Positions 1 to 7,102 of a stretch of 10,761 bases of DNA are shown here, piece by piece. Both the position numbers and the translations under genes were made by a program. The notes beneath the pieces are model-generated. The model did not search any database, was not told where the DNA came from, and saw nothing but the letters and a program-made list of their open reading frames with translations. Origin of the DNA: JAWXCM01 sp034408745 (GTDB lineage: Bacteria > Acidobacteriota > Terriglobia > Bryobacterales > Bryobacteraceae). The stretch is from NCBI GenBank assembly GCA_034408745.1, contig JAWXCM010000284.1:1-10761 (forward strand). The letters run 5' to 3'. Positions within the stretch are counted from its first letter, which is position 1. Each line of letters opens with the position of its first letter.

Positions 1-2
1 AC

Positions 3-74
3 GACAAGAAGGGCACCGAGATCCCGGTCAGCCGCGTGCAGACGCGCCGCCTCCGTGCACTGCTGAAGCTCTAA
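3..74 (+). CDS. LytTR-type DNA-binding protein, C-terminal end only (partial)
   Basis: The first 72 usable bases read as an open frame ending in TAA, coding for 23 residues that include GTEIPVSRVQTRRLRALLK. This resembles the end of LytTR DNA-binding domains, which finish with a 'dG..ipVSR....lr.ll' strand and helix. Such domains are usually the output half of response regulators paired with LytS-type histidine kinases. The receiver domain and the rest of the DNA-binding domain lie outside the window, so the identity rests on a short stretch. The stop codon overlaps the stop codon of the convergent gene on the other strand: the bases CTAA at 71-74 serve both TAG (minus) and TAA (plus). It could be another protein with a similar tail. 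Confidence 0.5.
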   Translation, partial: DKKGTEIPVSRVQTRRLRALLKL

Positions 75-985
75 CGCCGCCGGCGCTTCGCCGCCCTCAA
101 CTCACGCACCATTCCGCTGGTATTCGCGTCCGTGCATCCCAACTCTTTACAGTACGTCTCGGGCTGAAACGGGCGCGTCGCGTCGCTCACGTGGTGCGCA
201 TCGGTCGATACCGTGAACTGCACGTCCATGTCCGCCAGTGGACGAATATCCTCGATCAGCGCCTGCCGGCAAACAGGATCCTCGAAGTACTTCGCGGTGG
301 AATTCGATATCTCGATGTAGATCGACGTGCCCTTCAGCGCGGCGGCAAGTTCCTGTTGTTCTCCGGGCTTAAAGAAACGGTACTCGGCCACAGTGATCGA
401 CTTCAGATCACGACCCTTAGCCTTCGCGGTGCGCTGAATATTCTCCAGCCGCATCGTGAACGGATGAAACAGGATCATGGGCACCGGCACCTTCTTCTGC
501 GCCTCTTTCACCTGAGCCACACGCCGCAGCAGCGTTTTGCCATCGGGCGGTTCGCGACCGTTATTCGGGCTGATATGCCACCCGATCGCGTCCACCAGCT
601 TCATCGCCTCCAGATCCATCCCCGTGTCGAGCTCGCCCTCATAGATCTCCCAGCCCTTGAAGATCTGAAGATTCTGGTGCGCCGCGGCAACCCGGTCCAC
701 GTCCGCGAAGAACTCACGGTGCCCAGCCGCGCCCATCGAGTAGCGCGACTGGAACTTGCCCTTCGCGCGCCACTGTTCGTACTCGTCCGCACTCTTGCGA
801 TACAGCTCCAGGTGGTCCAGCATCAGCACCACCTTGCGCCCACCCGCGGCCGCCATCCCGATCCACTCTTCCATTGGGACTTCCCGCTCCAGACCGGAAT
901 GGAAATGCAGGTCGATCTCACGCATCGCATACTGCGCGTGAGCGACACCGCAGGCCAGCAGAGCCACCGCAAGAGCGCGCGTCAC
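71..985 (-). CDS. Secreted PHP-fold metal-dependent phosphoesterase-like protein
   Basis: A 304-residue protein from a GTG start at 985. I chose this start because it gives a clean signal peptide (hydrophobic residues 4-15, likely cut after A17 in AHA-QY) and because GTG overlaps the upstream gene's stop as GTGA. The open frame extends upstream to 1027 but adds only an Arg-rich stretch. The mature part has the metal-ligand layout of the PHP (polymerase and histidinol phosphatase) superfamily: H27-x-H29 in DLHFHSG, D57-H58 in LDHLELY, E113 in GWEIYEG, H137 in GWHIS, H174 in LFHPF, E225 in YIEISN, and D262/H264 in STDAHH. PHP proteins are di- or trinuclear metal hydrolases, typically phosphoesterases. 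Most are cytoplasmic, so an exported version would act on an extracytoplasmic phosphoester or related substrate that the sequence does not reveal. The LLAC at 9-12 is a poor lipobox, so a lipoprotein cannot be fully excluded. Confidence 0.8.
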   Translation of the reverse strand: MTRALAVALLACGVAHAQYAMREIDLHFHSGLEREVPMEEWIGMAAAGGRKVVLMLDHLELYRKSADEYEQWRAKGKFQSRYSMGAAGHREFFADVDRVAAAHQNLQIFKGWEIYEGELDTGMDLEAMKLVDAIGWHISPNNGREPPDGKTLLRRVAQVKEAQKKVPVPMILFHPFTMRLENIQRTAKAKGRDLKSITVAEYRFFKPGEQQELAAALKGTSIYIEISNSTAKYFEDPVCRQALIEDIRPLADMDVQFTVSTDAHHVSDATRPFQPETYCKELGCTDANTSGMVRELRAAKRRRR

Positions 986-1308
986 CTGCGGTTCACGTCG
1001 GGCAACTCGCGAACGTCGTCCGGGCAAACCTGCATCGGAGCCGGAACCGTTTTCGCTGCGCCCAGGTAGCGCTCACCCGGCACAATGGCCATTTTGCTGT
1101 CCAGATCCTTTGGAGGCACAAAGGTCACCAGATGAGCGCAGCGAGCCTCTCCCGCAATCAGCCATTCTTTTGCTTTGGCCACCTGCTCCTTCAGGGGCCT
1201 GACCAGCGGGCGGTGAAGATATTTCGAGAAATCGCGCTTTGGCGGCGTCGAACCTTGCGCGAGCACCGACGCGGCCGCCATACAGCAAATGAAGCAGACT
1301 CTGACCAT
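982..1308 (-). CDS. Small secreted protein of unknown function
   Basis: I do not recognise this 108-residue protein. The start at 1308 is preceded on the minus strand by AGGGAG about 7 bases upstream, a good Shine-Dalgarno; a longer frame back to 1359 lacks one. Residues 1-18 form a signal peptide (basic VR, then a hydrophobic core, ending VLA-Q). The mature chain of about 90 residues has two cysteines (C57, C95), a basic amphipathic stretch near 25-50, and a polar Asp/Arg-rich end. Its TGA stop is shared with the GTG start of the secreted PHP protein (GTGA, positions 985-982), so the two are almost certainly cotranslated. It may be a partner or accessory of that enzyme, but nothing in its own sequence shows a role. 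Confidence 0.65.
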   Translation of the reverse strand: MVRVCFICCMAAASVLAQGSTPPKRDFSKYLHRPLVRPLKEQVAKAKEWLIAGEARCAHLVTFVPPKDLDSKMAIVPGERYLGAAKTVPAPMQVCPDDVRELPDVNRR

Positions 1309-1358
1309 ACCAGCACTCCCTGATTCAGAGCCTATCACCAACAACATTGTTTTTTCCA

Positions 1359-1387
1359 TTGACGCGGAACTACAAATCGGTTAACAA
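1359..1387 (+). promoter_or_regulatory. Possible sigma70-type promoter of the CBS gene
   Basis: In the 102-base gap between divergent genes there is TTGACG (1359-1364), a 17-base spacer and TAACAA (1382-1387). The -35 is close to consensus and the -10 is weak. Predicted initiation near 1394 would put GGAGGT (1398-1403) in a very short leader ahead of the ATG at 1411. I see no equally good promoter for the minus-strand pair. Confidence 0.35.
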
Positions 1388-1410
1388 TCGCTCCCACGGA
1401 GGTCTCTGCC

Positions 1411-1857
1411 ATGAATCACTCTGACGCGGTCCGCTGCGTCTTGCGGGAAAAGGGACGCCAGGTTTTTTCAGTAACTCCTGAGACGTCGGTTTATGATGCG
1501 CTGGCCCTGATGGCTCAAAGGGAAATCGGCGCGCTCCTTGTCACAACGGGGGAGGGCCGTTTATGCGGCCTGATCTCGGAGCGCGACTACGCGCGCAAAG
1601 TCATTCTCCAGGGGCGGTCCTCCATGGACACGTCCGTGGAGGACATCATGTCGGAAGGAGTGGTGACCGTCACTCCCTCCCACACCATCGATGAATGCAT
1701 GAAAATCATGACTGAATTGCGCATTCGCCATTTACCAGTTATGGAGGGCATCAGCGTGGCAGGCCTCGTCTCCATGGGCGATCTCGTGAAATACGTGATC
1801 TCCGCCCAGCTAAATGAGATAGAAGCACTCCACGCTTACATCGCAGGAACATACTGA
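1411..1857 (+). CDS. CBS-domain-pair protein
   Basis: A 148-residue soluble protein made almost entirely of two CBS motifs, about residues 9-66 (ending GLISERDYARKV) and 77-133 (HLPVME..., ending GLVSMGDLVKYV), followed by the short helix 'IEALHAYIAGTY' commonly seen at the end of stand-alone CBS pairs. Tandem CBS motifs form a Bateman module that usually binds adenosine nucleotides (AMP, ATP, SAM or similar) and works as an energy or ligand sensor; the ligand here cannot be told from sequence. There is no fused enzyme or channel domain, so it would have to act in trans. GGAGGT at 1398-1403, 7 bases before the ATG, fixes the start. A GPP34 gene follows after 60 bases on the same strand and may share the transcript. 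Confidence 0.88.
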   Translation: MNHSDAVRCVLREKGRQVFSVTPETSVYDALALMAQREIGALLVTTGEGRLCGLISERDYARKVILQGRSSMDTSVEDIMSEGVVTVTPSHTIDECMKIMTELRIRHLPVMEGISVAGLVSMGDLVKYVISAQLNEIEALHAYIAGTY

Positions 1858-1917
1858 CAACACCGTAACTCCGGGAAGGCCGAATCGGCGGTAAGCTCTA
1901 ATCGAGGAGATAAACCC

Positions 1918-2556
1918 GTGTCCTTCGGCCTCCCTGAAGAAGTTGTCCTGCTGGGCCTTGACGACGCCACTGGCAAGTGCCTGTCGAGCTACACCCACTA
2001 TTCATGGAATGCGGGTGTGCTCGCCGAACTGGCGGCGTTGCGCAAAATCGATCTGAGCCATTCGCACGTCCTGGTGATCGACGGTATGTCGACCGGAGAC
2101 GACATCCTCGACGAAGCACTGACCTCACTGCGAAGCGCGAACCGTAAGCTCGCCGGCGCTCTCCGTGCGAACCTCGTTTCTCACGGCCGCGACCGCACCC
2201 TGCAGCGTCTGGTCGATGCCGGTATCCTCGAATATCACGACAACCGGGTCCTCGGCATCTTCCATTTTCGCCGCTACCCCGCGCATGATGGCAAAGTGGA
2301 AGTCGCCATTCGAGACCGTCTCCGTGCGGTGGTCCTCACACCTATGGAACCGGACGCGCGCTCGCTATCCCTCCTCGCGATAGCGGCCAACTCCAACCTC
2401 CTCCACGCCTTCATGACCCGCGAAGAACGCCGGTCGGCCCACGCCCGCATCGCCGATCTAACCCAAAACGAACCCATTGGCCGCGAACTCCGCCGCATCA
2501 TCGACGAGGACGAATCGGCCGCCACCACCGCAACCATCATCGCCGCGACCAGTTGA
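1918..2556 (+). CDS. GPP34 family (GOLPH3/VPS74-like) phosphoprotein
   Basis: A 212-residue, largely helical protein. It opens with GLPEEVVLLGLDDATGK, the signature N-terminus of the GPP34 family, followed by an 'aGvlaELaalrkI' helix, a central block near 80-135 (LQRLVDAGIL, then VLGIFHFRRYP) and a C-terminal helical segment that includes RSLSLLAIAANSNLL. In eukaryotes this family (GOLPH3, Vps74) binds phosphatidylinositol-4-phosphate and retains Golgi glycosyltransferases; bacterial members are common but mostly uncharacterised, and a membrane-peripheral role is inferred only from homology. The start is GTG, chosen because GAGGAG at 1904-1909 lies 8 bases upstream. The last 15 or so residues (Ala/Thr-rich) look like a loose tail. 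Its TGA overlaps a TTG (2553) that opens the next frame, though that frame's true start is probably 2589. Confidence 0.8.
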   Translation: MSFGLPEEVVLLGLDDATGKCLSSYTHYSWNAGVLAELAALRKIDLSHSHVLVIDGMSTGDDILDEALTSLRSANRKLAGALRANLVSHGRDRTLQRLVDAGILEYHDNRVLGIFHFRRYPAHDGKVEVAIRDRLRAVVLTPMEPDARSLSLLAIAANSNLLHAFMTREERRSAHARIADLTQNEPIGRELRRIIDEDESAATTATIIAATS

Positions 2557-2588
2557 GGGTATTCTTCGATTCCGCTACGCTGGTATCC

Positions 2589-2870
2589 ATGACCGTCACG
2601 CTCGAATTGGCGCCAGAACGCGAAGCCGTATTGAAGGCTCAGGCAGAGGCGTGCGGCCTGACCGTCGAGCAATGGCTCATCCAGTTGACGGAGCAGGTGG
2701 TTCCACCCGCTTCCCGTGCGCACCTGCAGCGAACCGACCCCGATGCCTGGGCGCGCGAGTTCGTGGCGTGGGCAGAGGGCAACGGCCGAACAACACCATT
2801 GTTGTCAGACGAATGTTGTCAGACGAAGCAATTAGCCGCGAAAGCATATATCTCGATCGGCTATAACTAA
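2589..2870 (+). CDS. Orphan antitoxin-like protein with a frameshifted C-terminus
   Basis: The 93-residue frame begins MTVTLELAPEREAVLKAQAE, then GLTVEQWLIQLTE, the N-terminal pattern of a broad class of small antitoxin-like proteins that precede PIN or similar toxins. The frame opens further upstream (TTG at 2553), but ATG 2589 matches how the family starts; no good Shine-Dalgarno is visible. After residue 75 (LLSDE) the present frame runs into 18 residues (CCQTKQLAAKAYISIGYN) that look like noise. Removing one copy of an exact 14-bp tandem duplication at 2800-2827 restores LLSDE-AISRESIYLDRL and a stop at 2866, giving 87 residues; an S-R-E-S-I-Y motif near the end is typical of this protein class. 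So the ending was altered by a recent slippage or duplication event. No toxin gene follows: the next 102 bases hold no frame and then a convergent gene ends. Confidence 0.7.
   Translation: MTVTLELAPEREAVLKAQAEACGLTVEQWLIQLTEQVVPPASRAHLQRTDPDAWAREFVAWAEGNGRTTPLLSDECCQTKQLAAKAYISIGYN
2800..2827 (+). repeat. Exact 14-bp tandem duplication (TGTTGTCAGACGAA x2)
   Basis: Two adjacent identical copies, 2800-2813 and 2814-2827, lie near the 3' end of the antitoxin-like gene. Fourteen is not a multiple of three, so the second copy shifts the reading frame. The flanking bases break the match on both sides, so the unit is exactly 14 bp. Confidence 0.95.
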
Positions 2871-2972
2871 ACTTTCGACCGGCGCAGGATAGAACATTGC
2901 CGAATTCTGGAATGTAGCAACCCGCCCACTGGCCCAAAACGGCCTCGGCTTCCGCAAGAAGTCTGACGATTC

Positions 2973-5900
2973 TCACGGTCCCGCCGCGCCGACCACCACC
3001 CGGACCGGAGCCGAAGTAACAATCGCACCCGCACTGTCCGTAGCCCGGGCCGTCAGCACATACGACCCCGCACCCACACCCGTCCACACATACCGGAACG
3101 GAGCCACACTCGACTCCCCAAGCTTCACCGTCCCCGAGTAAAACTCCACCTTGCGCACCGACCCGTCCCCGTCACTCGCGGCCGCCACAATCTCAATCGA
3201 AGCCGGAGCAGTGGCAGGCGAGCCGTCCGCCGCTGCCGTCAAGGACACCAGAGGCAGCCGGTTCAACGTAGCCGTCACCACAATATTGGCCGACGCGCCG
3301 ATCCCAACGTTGCCATTCGAGTCATACGCCCGGGCCGTAATCTCCCACCGGCCCACCGGAATATTCGTCCACGGGTACGCAAATGGCGCAGTCAGTGACT
3401 GCCCCAGTTTCAATGCCCCGCGCCAGAACTCCACCCGCGCAATCGACCCCGCCAGCGCCCCGGCCTCCGCCCGCAGCACTATCGTCGAGCCCGCAAAAGC
3501 CCACGTCTGATCCACCGGCGCAGTCAGCGAAACCACCGGCGCCTGAGCCTTCGGCGGAGGATTCACCTGCACCACCAGCGGCGTCGACATCCCGGTATAT
3601 CCCTTGTCGTCCGTAGCCCGGGCCGTCACTACATACGAGCCTGCCGCGATCCCCGTCCACGGGAATACATAGGGTGCCGCCACGTCCTCGCCCAGTTTCA
3701 CCCCGTCCCGGAAGAACTCCACCTTTCGAACCACCCCGTTCGGATCGAACGCGTTAGCGGCCAAAGTCAGCGAGCCCGGCGCCGTCAGCACCTGCATCCC
3801 GGTCGAAGGCATCGCCCATTCCACCGCTGGCGCCCGCGCAGCCGCTACATTCACCCCTATATCGACAGCCGCGCTGGCCGTGATCTCGCCCGAATTGTCG
3901 TACGCCCGGGCCGTCAGCGTCCAGACCCCGGCCGTAGCATTCACCCACGAAGTCTGGTACGGCGCAGTTCGCGACTCGCCGATCTTCACACCAAACCGGT
4001 AGAACTCCACCTTAACGACGCTGCCATCGGCGTCCGAAGCCTCGGCCCGCAGCGGAATGGTGGAAGCAGCGGGATAGGTTGCCGCCGTCACCGGTACGGT
4101 CAGCCAGACCACCGGCGGCACACGGCGCTTCGGCATCACCTGCACCGCAACCGGAGCCGACCACCCCGACGCGTCCTCGTTATCCACCGCCCGCGCCGTC
4201 AGCAGATACGAGCCCAGCGCCACGTTCGACCACGTGAACGAATACGGCGCAGGCAGATCCTCGCCCAGCTTCGTCGAGCCCTGATAGAACTCCACCTTCT
4301 TCACCGACCCGCCGCCCGTGTCCGACGCGTCAGCCGTAAACACCACCTGCGTCCCAGTCACCGACGCAGTCATCGTCACGGAGGGCGAGCGGTTCGGCCC
4401 AACGGCCACGATCACCGGTACCGAATCGCTAATCGCCACCCCGCCTGCACGGTCCGTGGCCTTCGCACTCAGCACGTGATTCGCAGCCGTCGCCGGAGTC
4501 CACGCCAACACCCAGGGAGCCTGCGCCACCTCCCCGAGCTTCGTAGTTCCCGAGAAAAACTCCACCTTCGCGATCTGCCCTTCAGGATCGAATGGAACCG
4601 CGGTCAGCGGAATCGGGCTCCCCGGAGGAAAGTGCGACCCAGCCTCGGGATTCGTCAGCGCCACTGCGGGAGGCAGACCAGCCGCGCCCGCAACCACGCT
4701 GATCGGCACACCTGCGCTCACCGTCGACGCGCCCAGGTTGTCATAGGCTCGAGCCGTCAACACCCAGGACCCGGTAAGCGCACCGGTCCACTGCACCGAC
4801 CATGGAGCCGCACTCGCCGTCCCAATCAGCGTCGAACCCCGATAAAACTCGACGCGCGCCACAGCGCCGTCATCGGACGCCACAGCCGACAGCACCACAG
4901 CGGCACCAGTCGTAAACTGAGACCCGGCAGCCGGAGCCGTCAGCGCGACCACCGGCGGATTGTTCACCGGAGGCGGATCGCTGGAAACACAGGTCACCTG
5001 CGCGTCGGCCCAGTCCGCCACATCGTTGGCCCGGCCATCCCACCCAGGCGTCACAATCAACTCGAGCGTGGTCTTTCCCGCCAGGTTCACGTTCACATCC
5101 CGTAAAGGCGAAGTGTTATCCAGAGTTCCGGAGTTGAACAGCTCCACCCCGTCGCCCATTACCTTGAACGAAATCTGCCCACCCGGCCGCGACGAATCGT
5201 CCAGTCCGACCTTCGCAGTAAACGAAGTACACTGCCCAGCCAGCCTGAACGAGTTTGCCGACCACGCATGCACCCCGAGTCCCCGTGCGTAACCAGAGCC
5301 CAGGATCCGCAGCGGTGACCCGTTGTTCGCTTTGTCCTTCTGCGCCACACCCAGCCCGTTCGACATCCGCACAAAGCCCCAGTCGCTCAGATAGGACGTG
5401 CCAGGCAGAGGAGCACTCACCGCCTGCGTCCGCGCCGTAACCACGTTCGACGGCGCCGACAACAACCCACCGGCCTCTTCCGTCCGAACCGCATACGAAT
5501 AAGAGGTGTTGCTCGACAGGTCACCGTCTTCCCAGCTGTTCGCCGCCAGTACATCCACCAGCAGACCGTTGCGATACACGCGATACCGGCTCGCGTCCGG
5601 AACGTCGGTCCAGCTCAGCCGGATCTGGGTCGCCGAAACCACGGCCGCTGACAAATCCGCCGGCACCCCCGGAGCCACGCCCCCGGGCAGGGAAGGCCGC
5701 TTCCGAATCAAAAAGGCCCCGAACTCCGGGAACGTGGAAGCCGGAGCCGTCCACCCCCTGGGCCGCGCCACAGTCCGACCCGTCATCGCAACGCGGATCG
5801 GCACCCCGGAATAAGTCCCCCGCACAACGTCGGACCATGGATCCTGTGCGCTCCGCAACTCGTAGTCATCGCCCGGCTGCAGGCCAATTCCCGACACATC

Positions 5901-7055
5901 CACATTCACCGCCGACAGCAGCGGCCAGTTGAAAACAGCGATGTGCGCGCGCCCCGCTTCGTACCGGTTGGGCCGAACCACGATCTTCGGTGACGGGGGA
6001 CGCTGCGTCGCGGCCAGATACGTATTCTCCGGCCATGACGCCGGGGTAAAACCAGTTACCGGCCCGACAAACGTGTTGTTCCGCAGCGATGCAATTGAGC
6101 ACTTCACCAGCGCCAGCGACGTGCTCGCCGACACAAAGTAATTCCCTTCCACCTGCGCGTTCGAACACGGCAGCCCGCTGGTGGTATACCCCAGCCCGTT
6201 GCTCCCGCCCTGCGGCGAGACCACCGGGTAATACGTGAAGTTGTCCGACAGCACCGGATCGTTCATCGCCGCCGTCCCGCCCAGCAGAATATTGCGCGTA
6301 AACTCGCCCGACGGCGACCCATTCTGGAAGACAATGTTGCCTCGCACATCGAAGCCATTCAGGAACGTCTCGCTGGTGCCGTACAGCTGCATTCCCTGCG
6401 CGAAGTTCTGGTAGATCAGGTTGTCGTGGATCCACTTTTTCCCGCTCCGGTTCTGCGAGTAGATCCCGTGCCCATGCCCGCGATCCGGCCCGTTCCAGCC
6501 GTTGTAGAAGATCAGATTCCCGTAGATTTCAACGTCCGACGCATCCGCCCACCCGTCCACCCCTTCCTGCAGGTCGTGGATCACGCAGTTGATCACCTTC
6601 ACGTTCGGCGCGAACACCGCCACGCCCGACGGCGTCACCAGGTTATCCGGCCACGGTCCAATAATGTCGGTGCGCCGCTTCGTGAGCGACCCGGAAAATT
6701 CCAGGTCTCGAATCACCAGCCAGGAGCCGGTGACCTCGAAACCGCCGTCAATGTGTGGGAACTCGCCCGTTGCCGCGCGAAATGCGATGGGGGCTGCCGC
6801 TGTTCCGGAAACAGCCGCAGCAAAGGTATCGGCATCCACTGGCCGGTAGTTGCCCCGGCGCAGGTAGACCGTGTCGCCAGGCTGCACCACCGGCGACGTG
6901 GCCCGGAGTGCTGTAGCCAGATCCCAGGGACGTTGCACCGAGCCATCGCCGGCAGGTTGCCCTGTCGGGAATGGCGCCACAAATCGGTCGGCAGCCGCCG
7001 CCAGCGCGGCCGTCAGGAATAGTAAAACCAGATACATCCGGGGAGACTGTAGCAC
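2973..7055 (-). CDS. Giant secreted beta-helix / FN3 / NPCBM / Ig-repeat protein
   Basis: A 1360-residue exported protein. Residues 7-22 form a signal peptide (MYLVLLFLTAALAAAA-D), so the true start may be the ATG at 7037 rather than the GTG at 7055; neither has a clear Shine-Dalgarno. Residues about 25-350 look like a right-handed parallel beta-helix of the pectate-lyase type: an entry region with DGSVQRPWDLATAL and PGDTVYLRRGNY, then recurring 'v.I.nNlI..N' rungs. About 460-545 is a fibronectin type III domain (LSWTDVPDASRYRVYRNG). About 550-690 is an NPCBM-like carbohydrate-binding module (YLSDWGF, RGLGVHAWS, VGLDD, VTPGWDG). About 698-1357 holds seven Ig-like repeats of 85-95 residues, each with 'vekVEFy.g..klGe...aPy...W' and 'ltARAyD'. 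There is no sorting signal, autotransporter barrel or PEP-CTERM tail at the C-terminus. A polysaccharide-binding or -degrading role outside the cell is likely, but no catalytic residue can be assigned. It stands alone between convergent and pseudogene neighbours. Confidence 0.85.
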   Translation of the reverse strand: MLQSPRMYLVLLFLTAALAAAADRFVAPFPTGQPAGDGSVQRPWDLATALRATSPVVQPGDTVYLRRGNYRPVDADTFAAAVSGTAAAPIAFRAATGEFPHIDGGFEVTGSWLVIRDLEFSGSLTKRRTDIIGPWPDNLVTPSGVAVFAPNVKVINCVIHDLQEGVDGWADASDVEIYGNLIFYNGWNGPDRGHGHGIYSQNRSGKKWIHDNLIYQNFAQGMQLYGTSETFLNGFDVRGNIVFQNGSPSGEFTRNILLGGTAAMNDPVLSDNFTYYPVVSPQGGSNGLGYTTSGLPCSNAQVEGNYFVSASTSLALVKCSIASLRNNTFVGPVTGFTPASWPENTYLAATQRPPSPKIVVRPNRYEAGRAHIAVFNWPLLSAVNVDVSGIGLQPGDDYELRSAQDPWSDVVRGTYSGVPIRVAMTGRTVARPRGWTAPASTFPEFGAFLIRKRPSLPGGVAPGVPADLSAAVVSATQIRLSWTDVPDASRYRVYRNGLLVDVLAANSWEDGDLSSNTSYSYAVRTEEAGGLLSAPSNVVTARTQAVSAPLPGTSYLSDWGFVRMSNGLGVAQKDKANNGSPLRILGSGYARGLGVHAWSANSFRLAGQCTSFTAKVGLDDSSRPGGQISFKVMGDGVELFNSGTLDNTSPLRDVNVNLAGKTTLELIVTPGWDGRANDVADWADAQVTCVSSDPPPVNNPPVVALTAPAAGSQFTTGAAVVLSAVASDDGAVARVEFYRGSTLIGTASAAPWSVQWTGALTGSWVLTARAYDNLGASTVSAGVPISVVAGAAGLPPAVALTNPEAGSHFPPGSPIPLTAVPFDPEGQIAKVEFFSGTTKLGEVAQAPWVLAWTPATAANHVLSAKATDRAGGVAISDSVPVIVAVGPNRSPSVTMTASVTGTQVVFTADASDTGGGSVKKVEFYQGSTKLGEDLPAPYSFTWSNVALGSYLLTARAVDNEDASGWSAPVAVQVMPKRRVPPVVWLTVPVTAATYPAASTIPLRAEASDADGSVVKVEFYRFGVKIGESRTAPYQTSWVNATAGVWTLTARAYDNSGEITASAAVDIGVNVAAARAPAVEWAMPSTGMQVLTAPGSLTLAANAFDPNGVVRKVEFFRDGVKLGEDVAAPYVFPWTGIAAGSYVVTARATDDKGYTGMSTPLVVQVNPPPKAQAPVVSLTAPVDQTWAFAGSTIVLRAEAGALAGSIARVEFWRGALKLGQSLTAPFAYPWTNIPVGRWEITARAYDSNGNVGIGASANIVVTATLNRLPLVSLTAAADGSPATAPASIEIVAAASDGDGSVRKVEFYSGTVKLGESSVAPFRYVWTGVGAGSYVLTARATDSAGAIVTSAPVRVVVGAAGP
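2985..4964 (-). repeat. Seven tandem Ig-like domain repeats (coding)
   Basis: Within the giant exoprotein, residues about 698-790, 795-886, 890-974, 979-1070, 1075-1165, 1172-1263 and 1267-1357 are successive copies of one module. Each carries a VEF(Y/F/W) core, a 'lG' turn, 'APw/y' and a W, then a TAR/SAK-A-D strand. Copies are diverged at protein level, but short DNA stretches stay identical, for example the same 20 bases at 3036-3055 and 3609-3628. Confidence 0.85.
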
Positions 7056-7059
7056 CGTT

Positions 7060-7075
7060 TATTGCTTTCGCAATA
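7060..7075. repeat. Inverted repeat TATTGC-4-GCAATA just upstream of the giant gene
   Basis: A perfect 6-bp dyad with a 4-base centre lies 4 bases before the GTG at 7055, or 22 before the ATG at 7037. A related half-site, TATTGC inside GTATTGCG, occurs at 7120-7127 and forms an 8-bp inverted match with CGCAATAC at 7069-7076. It could be an operator or an RNA hairpin masking the start; neither is shown. No convincing promoter hexamers are visible here. Confidence 0.35.
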
Positions 7076-7102
7076 CAGTTCACAGTGTTAAGGTCCTGGC
7101 TA

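Noticed and set aside
191..1069. Long plus-strand open frame of 292 codons
   Set aside because: It is antisense to the PHP gene and its upstream partner. Its translation is rich in His/Arg/Leu with no recognisable motif, as expected from a high-GC shadow, whereas the minus strand carries a signal peptide and metal ligands.
2553..2588. TTG start overlapping the GPP34 stop (TTGA) for the antitoxin-like gene
   Set aside because: The extra 12 residues do not resemble the family, which starts directly with the MTVTLEL type of strand; ATG 2589 is preferred despite a weak ribosome-binding site.
2871..2972. Possible toxin gene or terminator after the antitoxin-like gene
   Set aside because: Only about 100 bases, with no start plus frame of useful length and no GC-rich hairpin with a U-tract. 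The convergent gene ends right after it.
2677..3087. Minus-strand 136-codon frame with Gly/Cys-rich translation
   Set aside because: It overlaps the antitoxin-like gene and the end of the giant exoprotein in another frame; its Gly/Cys richness is a by-product of GC-rich repeat codons.
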